Shown piece after piece: positions 10,945-22,027 of a stretch of 64,000 bases of DNA. Origin of the DNA: Clitopilus passeckerianus. Its lineage: Eukaryota > Basidiomycota > Agaricomycetes > Agaricales > Entolomataceae. The first letter of the stretch is position 1; the number at the start of each line of letters is the position of its first letter. The stretch lies in NCBI GenBank assembly GCA_944990035.1, contig CALYLX010000126.1, positions 1,860,001 through 1,924,000 of the forward strand. The letters run 5' to 3'. A program made the position numbers and the translations under genes. The notes under the pieces were generated by a model that did not search any database, was not told the DNA's origin, and was given only the letters and a program-made list of their open reading frames with translations.

Positions 10945-13900
10945 ATGGCGGCTGCTCCTGCCTCAGCGGACCATTCAGGGCTGTCACTAACCGAGGCTAC
11001 GAAGTTGGGTGAGCTCAGCATGGCTTCTAAGCAGTCCACTTGCCAACGATTAACTTATTTTCCACAGTCAAATCCGTTCACGCCAATCTCAACGCAGTCA
11101 AAGTTTACAAGGTTGACTTCACAGCATTCTAGTAGTCTCCTAGCAGTAAGCTGATAACGTATGTCTAGCAATACTGCAGCGAACTGGTAGCGCGATGTCA
11201 ATGTCTTTCGGATCTTCTGCTGGACAAACGGGCAAGTAGGGAGAAAAGCGACGATTCACGGGTTCTTTCAGAACTGTTTTGCAGGTGAGCTTGCAGTGAA
11301 ATATCAACAGGGTTCATCGCGTTGACGGTCACACGACAAGAACTTCGTTCAGGTTGCATCAAGAGTTCACGACCTGGTGCGATCTGGGTCGCCTGAAGAG
11401 CTTCTTGCAACGCACACAAATCAAGGAAACACTAGATAAATTGCACCATGACATCGACTGTGGGGTTATTGGCTCTCGCGTACGTCGCTTTTTTGGTACC
11501 CTGAACAGTGCTGATCTCGCGTGTTCTTCCAGCTCGAACGTGACGTTGGAAGACGACCTCTGGAATCCGGGGCTTCGGAGGCCCGCGACCAGGATGAACT
11601 ACGCTTCGTACTTCAGAAGATCGTGGAGAATTCAAGCGACATGAAGTCGCTTCTGACACTTGGCACGTATTCGATAGAAGACATAATGGGATCCCTTCAG
11701 TCGGTATGTCGGATTCTCGTATTCCTCTTTCTCCTAATCAACCCCCTGATACATGGTTCTATCGACAACAGGAACTATCCATCTCTGAACTTGATGACGC
11801 ACAGCATCATGTCTTTCGAGACGGGTTATGGTTCCTGTATCAAGCAACCACCAAATTACCCCCCAAACCTGATCGTATGGTCGTCTCCATTGAAATACCT
11901 ATCTATGTATGCTCATAATCAATAGTAACGGGTCAAGTTGAGCTCCAGGGAAGGTATCCGATATCAGAATCCCGGCGTAGTAAAACGTACTCCGGTAAAT
12001 TACCTTCCTACTTCCTTATACTCAAATCTTATTGATGTGCAATAGGCAGATGGCTTTCTCGAGAGCCAGTCAGTGGCAACATTTACGGAATTGTGACTCG
12101 TGACGAATGTCATTTATAGGTCATCTTACTGCGTCCTCGAACGGGGATTCAAGGTCAGGATGCATTCAAGGTATGGCTGATACTACATAAGTCTATTTTT
12201 AGGCTAACGGAAGGGACAGAGCTGGGCTACGCATCTACGTGAACTCTATCACCCAAACTTGACTCCAATCTACGGCTACGCAAGCATAGACGGAGAACTT
12301 TGTCTGGTAAGTAAATACCTCGGTTGTCAGAATTTGCAACAACAATGATGGCATATCGGTGGGGCATAGGTGCAGCAACTCGCAGGAGAACCACTTGATT
12401 TTTCCCAGCTACAGCCGCTATCTGTGATTGATAAATTACAGATACTCGTTAACGCAGCGGAAGGTACTTAACATGATTAATTTGATACCTGATTCACGTC
12501 AGTGATTTATTGCCAGGTCTAGATTACCTCCACTCAAACGCGACTGCCCATGGTGATCTCTGCATAGTGAGACGCACAGTTAACTCCTCTTGGCCGTCAT
12601 TCCTGAACATTGCTTACAGTCTAGCGTGCTGTTATCTCCTAGGGGTGTGGCATTGTTATCAGGTCTTTCAATGGGCAACGAGGTTTGTCATATCTAGCAT
12701 CGTCTCGTGGACCCAGCCGCTGATGCGATGTATATGTAGCATGTACCTGAGGCCCCCACTTGCCCGGTTGCTCCGGATATGGTCAATCGAGTGCCCCACT
12801 CTCAATCTGCGCGTTCAGATGTGTGGTCGTTTGGTGTCCTATGTTTGGAGGTGCTAACAGGAAAGCAACAATCTGCGGACTCAATTGATCATACCCCAGT
12901 CCCGTCACTATTCAATGATCTAATTTTGCCGGATAATACGGTATCTACAAGGAGGATTTGGGAAAGCCTTTTGACTTTAACCCGCCAATGCCTACACCCA
13001 GGCGCTGAATCCCGACCATCCATGACATATGTGAAAGACGAGCTTGTCAAGTTTGGGTCACTCCTCCAAGGTAATCGTGCATGGTGACAAAGACCGTCGA
13101 TTATCTGACTGTATATATTCCTTGTAGATGACATAACCATCCCAAACAGCCTCTCTCGCGCTGGATCTATCCTTGCCAATGGTTCTCAGGCCCCAACTTC
13201 AACCCAATCCTCGAGCAAGGACCGCCAGAGAAGTCCCATGTCTACCTATTCACAGCCATCTATCCCAGGTCGACGGATGTCCCATTCGAGCCTGAGCTCA
13301 AACTTCAGATCTTTGAATATTCGTGCCCCACTCGTATACAGTGACTCGCCACTAATCACCCATGCCTCGCCTGTTCCTTCTTCTATCGCACGATCTCCAA
13401 CAACGCCTCTCCCAGTCTCACCTACCTCTCCGCTCGTCGGGACACCAGTCAGCGCAAGCTCAATGGATGCCACTCTTCTAGAAGCCATCACAAACGAGAA
13501 ATCCATTATACTCCTTGACGAACATGGTTTACCTCGCGCTGCGACATTACAGGGCTTGATTGACCATCTAATCCGTGAATTTGGTGAGCAACGCTACAGC
13601 TCCACTTAGCAACGGCAAGCTGACCTACCCAAGATACTGGATCTGACACAGTGTATAGGGAGATATTTTTCACTGGATGTAGTGACTTCACAACCTCCGA
13701 GGACATGTTTTCAACCTTGTACCGCCGCTTTCAAGAGGCTGCAAAGGATCGCACCTATCGTTTGCAATGTCCAAGAAAAAGGTTCGTCACTGATGCCGCA
13801 ATATTTTAATGTCTAATTATCGGTTGCGTTGGCAGCATCCTCATGATCATCGGGTACTGGTTGGAGGAACGCAATTATCATATCAGCCAGGAACTCCTGA

Positions 13901-15018
13901 CCGCAATGAAGCAGATGGGAAAGATGGCATGTTCTCAGAAGCATTGCTCTGAGGAACAGAGTATTGCACAGAACATTATCAGACGAGTAGAAGACCGTGT
14001 AAGTGTGCCACTGTCTCGTCCGAATTGAACAGCATACTCAACTACCAATAAAGTTATCCCGACAGGTACACATTGCACTGCCTCCAATGACGCCTGGTCG
14101 GAAACTTCTACGCACATCGGATATCACACCTCGAGACCTTGCTATAGCGTTAACCCTTCTTGAAGGGGATCGATACAAGGCAATATTGCCTGCCGACTAT
14201 ATCAGTCATCTCATGGAAAAGCCTACACCAAACAACATCAAGGCGGCCTACCAAACGAATAACAAGATTGTTCTCTGGGTCAAACAATCCGTTCTCCACT
14301 ACCCTAGTGTTGCTGCAAGGGCGCAAGTGTTCAAATTCTTCATCAACGTAGCTGTTGTGAGTTACGGGGATACACCGCCACCGAGAAAAAAGCTAATCAT
14401 CTATTCAAGGAATGTCAATCGCTCCATAATTTCGCCTCACTGACTGCAATCGTTAATGCTCTCGACTCCGCTCCTCTAAACCGCCTACGTCTCACGAAAA
14501 AAGAGATATCTCTACCCCTTCGAGAAAGTCTGCATGAATTGGAACAGTTTCTCAATCCCGAAGCGAATCATCGAGCCTATCGAGAGGGGCTCAGAAATTC
14601 GCCAACCGATTCCCAGCGAAATATCGGCATACCATGGATTGGTCTGTGTTTCTTCAAATTTTCGGCGTCGCTTCACCAACTAATTTTGAATTCAGCGGTG
14701 CACCTACGTGAACTTTATTCCACCTTACAGAAGAACCCACCTACAATCCGCGTCGATGGCACCCCTCTCATCAATTTTCGGCGGTATGTCAAGTTCACGG
14801 AGCGCATAAAGCAAGTTCTACACTATACGCCGCCAGACTTGGAGCGGCATCGACACCACGGCCATCTAGCTTACGTCGAACATCAGTTGCGCAGTGTTTA
14901 CCTGGATGCACAGAACGACGATGACTTGATGGCACGAAGCATGGCATTAGAGGCTGAAGAATCTCGGGATTACAAGGCTCGCAAGATGGAATTGAAACGC
15001 TTAGGTTTTCGTGCTTGA
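10945..15018 (+). CDS. Fusion protein: MLKL-like helical domain, pseudokinase, RasGEF_N and RasGEF
   Basis: About seventeen exons run from MAAAPASADHSG at 10945 to ELKRLGFRA at 15018. Residues 1 to about 200 are helical (VKSVHANLNAVKVYK, QYCSELVARCQCLSDLLL, FTTWCDLGRLKSFLQRTQIK) and resemble the N-terminal four-helix domain of MLKL/HeLo-like proteins. A protein-kinase fold follows, but its catalytic motifs are lost: the beta-3 strand reads REPVILLRP without the lysine, the HRD motif reads AHGDLCI, and the DFG position reads LLSGLS. The structural SDVWSFGVLCLEVLTG helix is intact. After a Ser/Pro-rich linker comes a RasGEF N-motif (LLDEHGLPRAATLQGLIDH...) and a CDC25-type catalytic domain (SLHNFASLTAIVNALDSAPL, PLINFRRYVKFTERIKQV). 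The protein should load GTP on a Ras-family GTPase, with the pseudokinase as a regulatory module. The fusion is supported by continuous splicing but not by transcripts. Confidence 0.75.
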
Positions 15019-15333
15019 CGCACCCTCACTGTCTGCCACATATTTGCATACGATATTTACCAGATTTTTATGATATCTTTATGACGTTCGCGTTACTTAT
15101 GTATTATCTATTTATGTATTTCTAGTAGGTATACGAAAGGCTCAATGTAATTGTATCTTTCTGATAGAATGATCGCTCAGATCCCCTCACAGATGATAGA
15201 TTATGGGAATTTCCGTTTTCCGTTGTCGTCCAAAATACATACTATTAGATGAGGGATATTGTTAAGCGTAAAGCATGATAGAAAAGCAATAACATGTGCG
15301 ACAGTAAAGCAAGTGGGTGAGATATACAGAGCT

Positions 15334-17685
15334 TCATCCAGCAAAACTCCAAATCCTGACGGTGGCATCATCGCTACCAGAGACGATCTTATCTTCACCA
15401 AGGTCGAGGCAGCTTACTGCAGCCTGGTGCCCAACCAGAGTTGCAGTGCATTTTCCTTCTTCACGGGACCAAACCTAGAAGATATTATTATGAGGTTCCT
15501 TATCATGGTTGAACTCGAAGCACAAAGCTTACCTTGATTGTGCGATCATGGCTGCCAGAAACGAGGCGGAGCTTGTCCGAAGCAACACCCCAGACACCCT
15601 CGATGTGACCAAACAACGTCCTGACCGCCTTCCCAGACTCGATATCCCAAAGCTTAATCGTGTTATCCAAGCTTCCGGAAATGAGCAGGGGCTTCTTTCG
15701 ACCCAACAGAGAGGTGTTGAAAGAAGGGTCTGGGGAAGAGGTTGAATCTGGCAGGGCGGAAGAAGCTGTAGTCGGCTCTGGGGAATCAGCGACAGATAGT
15801 GAGTCAAGTTCGGACTCGTCGAATTCCTCTTCTCGAGAGGTTTCGTCATTGCAGTCATTGGCTGTAAGGAGCTTCATGCTCTGAACCTGACCCATATGGC
15901 CGGTCATAACGCGAAGACAGGTGCGAAGGGTAAGGTCCCAGAGGCGGATGGTGCCATCGTCCGATGCAGAGAAAAGCATCTTCCCTGCATCGATTTCAGA
16001 GCCGGCTTGGCCGCTGCTTGATGACGGAAGATCGAAGAGGGGATTGCTCGAAGTGGATGGACGAGCGCTGGGGTTTGAATCCCAGAGTAGTACTGCGTTG
16101 ACCCAATCGCTGTGACCACGAAGGGTGAATGCACTCCCTGTGCGCAGGTTCCAGACCTTGATAGTATGATCTACACCACCGCTGGCCAGAACGTTGGAAT
16201 CAAAGTTGAGACAGACAACGCCATCGGTATGGCCTCGCAACGTCCTGATGCATACACCACGACGCCAGTCCCAAACTTTAAGGGTATGATCCATGCTGCC
16301 GGTAATGAGCTTGCAGTCATCAAACTGCAGCGCTCTGACTGCGCGGGTATGACCTTTCAAGCATCGAAGTTCTTCGCCTGTATCCATATTCCATACGCGC
16401 ACGGTGCGGTCATAAGAGCCGGTGATGAGGACAGGGAAGGCAGGACAGGTCATGTTTTCATTGAACTGCAAGCACATCACGCCGTCCGTGTGGCCTGATA
16501 AGACTCGCACCGTACACCGACCTCGCCTCCAATTCCGTTCGATCGTCATTCGTTCACTGTATACGTCTTTCCAAGGACGTCGTGTGACCGCATCATGAGT
16601 GTCAGAGGAGTACCCAGACTCCATCAAGTTGGAAGAGGCCGACGATTCTAACGAAGTTTGTTGGGTCGAGGTTGATGTGGAGGGAATAGGGTGGTGGTGT
16701 GAGCTAGCCTCTGGGGTCGATCGCTGCCTCTTCATAGGGGGTGCAGAAGATGAGTCATGAACGTCGGCTATGCGCCGCTTTAGGGACGAGGTAGATATTG
16801 GGGGTTCAGGGGACTCTGATGTGAAAGGGGAAGTTGAGCGCAGTCGGAACTTCCTCTTCTTCTCCAGAATGGGCAGGCCCCAGCCACATTTGCGGCATTT
16901 CTGGCCAATGTGCTGTTCGCAGATGCCCCTCCATAGTACATCATCGTCTGCAAATGACTTCCACCTGCGTGTGACTTGGGCTGCCCGACAGAGCGAGGTT
17001 GCATCGAGATAGCCGAGGATTTTGAGGCAGACTTCGCGAGGAAGCCGTTCGAAGGGATCAATACGGATGAGGTGTGCCAGTTGTTCGGTTAGGAGGGAGA
17101 GTTGGGAGAAGCAGCACATAGTCAGCAGTCCTTGAAGAATGATAGCCCTTCGAGGGTGCGACGAGGATGAGAACGTCGACCACATTGAATTGACGAGTTC
17201 ACGTTCTTCCACCGGCAGGGCATCTAAGGACTGAAAGAAACTGTTAGTTGAGATGGACACCCCAAGCTTTAATGCCGCCTTACGTCCTGTAATTTGAGGT
17301 TCATGCCCTCGTCTGCCATACGCTGATGTCGCACACAAAGTTTGCGGGCCTTTGTAGGTTCTGGCATGAGAGACGTTGGAACCTCTTTCTCCTTTTCTGC
17401 TCTTCTCTCGGAAGAAACACTGGTTTCTACATCGTCTTCGTCATCAATAGCTGGCGCCGGCGAGTCGATATGAGGGAGAGGTGCTTCGTCCACACGGATA
17501 GGTGATGGGTGTTCGCTTGCTAATCTTGCAGCCGGGAGTGTATCGCAGTCATAGGACGACGGAGAAGACTCTGTCGACGACGACGACGATGCAGCTTGCA
17601 TTGTTCGCAGAGAGGAAAGGGAAGAGCCGGTATAATGGCGGAATGAACGGACGCAGGACTTTAATGAAGCAGGATCATGAGCCAT
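15334..17685 (-). CDS. F-box/WD40 protein, Met30/SconB-like SCF substrate adaptor
   Basis: This is the substrate receptor of an SCF ubiquitin ligase. Three exons run from MAHDPASLKSCVRSF (17685) to the stop at 15334-15336. An acidic Ser-rich N-terminus is followed by an F-box (FERLPREVCLKILGYLDATS, SLCRAAQVTRRWKSFADDD). A cysteine pair block (HIGQKCRKCGWGLPILEKK) then matches the Met30/SconB subfamily. Seven WD repeats follow, for example LSGHTDGVMCLQF, LITGSYDRTVRVW, LRGHTDGVVCLNF and, in the last exon, LVGHQAAVSCLDLGEDKIVS ending IWSFAG. Met30/SconB controls sulfur-metabolite repression and the cell cycle in ascomycetes; the same role here is inference. A Ser/Asp-rich insert of about 50 residues interrupts repeat five. 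The cysteine pair and the RPWKDVY...NWRRGR segment argue for Met30 rather than Cdc4/Fbw7. Confidence 0.88.
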
Positions 17686-17930
17686 AGCAAGTCTGATTGC
17701 ACGTCAACTTGGCGGACAAGCCATTCACTCTATAGCGCCACATGTCGCAATCGCGCAACAATTTCGACTGTCTTCATCACGCAATCCGGCAATTTTCCTT
17801 TCACACATTCGTCAATATATGTATTAGAAGGAGAAAAAAACGAAGAAAACACGCAAGACTCGCTCAAGATATAACAACTATTACTAGACACTACGGAACA
17901 ACATCGAATTCAGAAATCATCGTGCTATCA

Positions 17931-19650
17931 TCAGTCCAACGTAATTTTGAGCTGATCAAGAGGTATGGGAACGAAATTGTCTAGACTGATATTCCGCGAA
18001 GCCAGCTCAGGCTCAGTGTGTGGTGGAACGAGTTGTCGGAGTAAATCAGGCCGTATAGAGAGCTCTGTTAAGAAAAACACTCAATAACGGCTTATCGCGG
18101 TATGGACACACCCCACTTACCCTCACGTGTGAAATTGAAGAGTTTCGGCAAATCCCTGCTGTTAGGCATTCTGGTCCCCTCAGCACGCAATTCATCAAAG
18201 AATGGGTGCACCATAGCCTCCACAGCGCTCAAGCGTGCACCTGGTGTATATTCCAACAGTTTCGATACCAAATCTATAGCCTCCGGAGCAGTCCGGGGCC
18301 TGAACACCTGGTTGATCGGGTTAATGACGTCGTCCTGTCGGGTAGTTCTTGAACGACCAACCTTTGAGAACGGGTGAGGTTTGATTTGCGGGAACTTGTG
18401 CTCCATATAGTTCGGGTTCATCGTCTTGATTTGGTCCCTCGACGGCGTGCCGAGCACCTTGATAATCTCGACCAACTGATCAATTCCACTCTCGCCAGGG
18501 AAAAGGGGTTGCCCCAAGATCAGTTCGGCCATGACACATCCTGTTGACCAGATATCTATTGTGAGGGTCTGTCAGCGAAGGTAAATCTCGATAAATTAAT
18601 GGGGTAACGTACCGATATTCGTCGTGTAGTTGGTAGCACCAAAGATGAGCTCTGGAGCTCGATAGTAGCGGGAGCAGATGTAGCTGACGTTTGGTTCGCC
18701 TGCAACGAGGATCTTTGCAGATCCAAAGTCGCAGAGCTTCAGAATTCCGGTTGCGGGGTTCAAGAGGAGATTCTGAGGCTTGATGTCTCGGTGACAAATT
18801 CCGACTGAGTGGATGTAGGCCAGCGACCTCAGAAGCTGGTAGATGTAGAGCTTGATCTGCAACATCGGCATTGGTTGCTTGAGTTTGGCGTAGTGGCGAC
18901 TCGCGCGATACACTGTCTCCGGGACGTATTCCAGCACCAAATTCAAGTAAACCTCGTCTTTCTAGGTTAAAAATCCGAGTTCAGCCTCGAGAAGTCTAAA
19001 ATAGTACAGCTGAACCCAACCTTTTCGCCATTGGAGTAGAAGAATGCCTTGAGATCAACGACGTTAGGATGAGACACCATTCTCATGATTTGCAATTCTC
19101 GATTCTGCGGAAAGACATTCAAATGAGCTCGAATTCTCCATATTTCATTTGTAGCGCCCGTGCGACAATGATGCAGTGAAGGGCGCTACTAGACACGAAA
19201 CTAAGCCTGACCTTGAAACGCTTGTCTTGAAGGACTTTCTTGATGGCAATGTCCTGGCCTTCATCGGGACCCCCTACGAGCCTTGCTTGGAAGACGACAC
19301 CAAAGGAACCGTTGCCAATGACTTTGCAATTCGTATATGAGATTTCTCTTGTTTCGGCGGACTTGCCATCGGAGGCGATGACTTTGGTAATCTTGTGTGG
19401 GTCATCTATGGCTTTTACGACCACGAATCGTTAATCGATCGGGGGAACATAAGCCAAAATGAATGGACGTGATCCGGATTGAGTTTTGAGGCGGAAATGA
19501 GGTTGTGTTGTACGTGACGAAGGTAGGCGATGTGACGAGGAATAGCCGGGTGAAATGGGTGGCGGAAACAAAAGAGGGAAATGTGAGCAAGTTGCACGAA
19601 AGAGACCATTTAGATAGCTTCACACCATTGATAGGGCTATTGAATGACAT
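17931..19650 (-). CDS. Glycogen synthase kinase 3 (shaggy-type Ser/Thr kinase)
   Basis: The ORF contains [14 protein letters not shown] (glycine loop), IAIKKVL (ATP lysine), CHRDIKPQN (catalytic loop), DFGSAK, and the activation segment [13 protein letters not shown] with the GSK3 regulatory tyrosine. The C-lobe shows [20 protein letters not shown] and [16 protein letters not shown]. The last exons end [11 protein letters not shown]...LDQLKITLD at 17931. Two starts are possible: [11 protein letters not shown] at 19424, or a 25-nt first exon (MSFNSPIN, 19650-19626) joined to AIDDPHK. I chose the second because the upstream ATG splices in phase, and my memory of basidiomycete homologues favours such a start, but this is not decisive. 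GSK3 phosphorylates primed substrates in growth, stress and morphogenesis pathways. Confidence 0.92.
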
Positions 19651-22027
19651 TTGAAAATTTGGCAGATGGTACAATTGGAAGTTTGAAGGAAGGCTGTAGT
19701 GTGATGGGTCGTACAAGGCCTGTAGTTGATTGTGGCAACTGAGGCAATCGTTACACAGAGGTGAGAAGGAGGAAGGAGACGACGAGAAGAGACGTTACGA
19801 AGAGTGTTGAGAGCGACGACGACGATGAAGGGAAAGGGAGGAGGAGGCAGGGAAACAACGAGCACCGCTGGATGGCAGATTCCACTGATCAAGTGACCCC
19901 AAGGGGCTCCCTCATCCAAATATGCCCAAATAAAAGGGCGGGGCACTGCGGGGCCGTTCCAGGGACAACAACACAATTTAGTCTATAAAGAATCCACACA
20001 TTTTACCCGTAATTGATGAAAACAGGATAGATTGTATCATAAAACATTCAAAAACCCGGGCAGAATGAGGTGGAAGAGGTCTTGTGGCGTAGTCTAGTCT
20101 CGTAAAATTTTGACGATCATCGATAACATCCAAGTATATCCACTTCAATGGCGCCTGCCAGTCCGCTCAGCTGCCACCAACGGGGGGAGGCAAGTTGCCA
20201 ATCTGCTGTGAGAATTGACTCGGTCACAAGGACTTGTGTTTCTGACGGAAAAGACCGACGTTAGCCTCGTTAGCCTTTACTCCTTCGAGATCAACGTCAG
20301 TATCTCTGCCCGCTTGTCCAGTTCTTCTCATGCCCAAGATTTGGACATCTGACATCCATGCTTATAGCCAAAATCATCAACCAATCTTTCCAACATTCAA
20401 CGCATATCGTCGATGAGGGGATAAAACCCTGATAAACCCAGACAATGTTCCAAGGTCGTGAGAGCGGCCAAGATTTGACTTCGATCACAAGATCCTTCCT
20501 TCTGGGAAATTCCGACAATCCTTGGATCTTTCCGTCGTATAAAAATGGCACACGCTATCGCCATGACTTTATCTTTTCTTTTGTTCGCTTCAGGGCATGA
20601 GATTATCAGAAAACATGTTGGCCTCGCTCCATTTTCGCTTGTCGAGGCTTGAGCCAAGAGCAGCGATGTCATTTGGTGCTGATGGCTGTTTGCCTACCGA
20701 TCATGATCATCGTCAGAGATTTTTGCGCGCATCTCATGCAATCCCATTCATGTCAGTCAACCGTCAATCTGTCCGTCTCAGAGCCATGAGGGCATCGAAG
20801 AACCCTCAATATCGATAGAGAAGTGCCTAATGTGCCTTTAAACGCGATAATTTCGGGTCCTTTTTGTTGCCTCACTAGCCAGCTACCAGCAAGCCTTCTT
20901 CGTTAAAGAAAGGAAACCGCAACGCGACACGTCAAGCAAATTTTTCGGGGGCAAAACAACATGCGTTTGTATGGCTAGGATTTGCCTTCACCGGCTGCAA
21001 ACATTTCCAAAGCTCCACCGGCTTGCAACGCGTCCTCTGAGGGCTTCGCCGTATGGTATGATATACGTATTAGCGAAGGAAGTTGCCGCGGGAAGTGCGT
21101 TTTCAGGCAATCTCAACTAACCATCTTGTTGTTCGTCTGGCCGGTGTTCTTTCCGCCGGTTCACTGTGAATCGTCGATAGGTGAGCTAAACTTTATGTAT
21201 GTATGATATGCTTTCTACCTAGCTTTCGGCGGGGTACATATGACTCATATACACTTTCCGGCGCTACATATCGCAGTGGTTTTGGCTCAGAATCTTCCGT
21301 TGTTCACTCCTCCGGCTCCTCCATCGTCGGATAAACTCGAATCCCAAACCACAGTGAAACACACGGGGATAGAAAGCTACATGAACGCGTTCTATCAGAA
21401 ATGGAATCGCGTTTTCCCGGAAGCTAACTTACGACCAAACTCATGACGGAGGTGACTACTGGACGCGGCTACGGTATGTATGTCAATCTGTGGAGGCGTT
21501 GGTGCGTTTGCTACACATGTATCGTATATATTATAAGATGAAACTCAATGCATACTATGAAGTCCTCGGAATCCAGCTAGGATTGTCGCTGCAGCCCTGG
21601 GCATAACTAGTGTCCTGAGCGAGATCTAGCAGAAGTTGATCGAGTTCGAGGATGCAATTTGCAATGTCCACGTTTGTGGTAAATGCGATACAGTCCGATC
21701 AGGGCGTGGCGCAACAAATCAGCAGATTTGAATCGACGGAGAGGGGCCGTCGTTGCCGCCTCTTCGAAGCTGAAGCGTAGGCTTATGCAGCCAAGACGCA
21801 TCCAAAGAGGCTACCAGAAGTCCATATCCAATACTTCTTCTTCCATGCTTCTTGCTCACCTGCATGCCCGTCGCATTTGAATCTAGGACCACATGCCAGA
21901 TCAAAAGAAGCATTCACGGAGTCTGTATGTACTTCACCATAGAACCAACGCCCCTCACACTCGACTATAAAATCCCTCATGCCGTTCTGCCTGTCGTCTG
22001 CCATCCCTCGTCCACGACTGTACTCTA
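19651..22027. other. Long intergenic region with no convincing gene
   Basis: This is the largest apparent gap. The left end (19651-19990) is the GSK3 promoter, rich in pyrimidine/purine runs. A 43-codon minus-strand ORF at 20224-20355 (MSDVQILGMRRTGQAGR..., ending GLFRQKHKSL) has a coding-like composition but no family I recognise. Plus-strand ORFs near 20982 and 21240 have weak signal-like or Pro-rich stretches and no splice-supported extension. The right end is the MFS transporter promoter. An undetected small secreted protein or a decayed gene is possible. Confidence 0.4.
21966..21972 (+). promoter_or_regulatory. TATA box of the MFS transporter gene
   Basis: TATAAAA lies 62 bases upstream of the ATG at 22028 in otherwise mixed-composition DNA. 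The spacing suits a TATA-driven, inducible gene. Confidence 0.45.
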
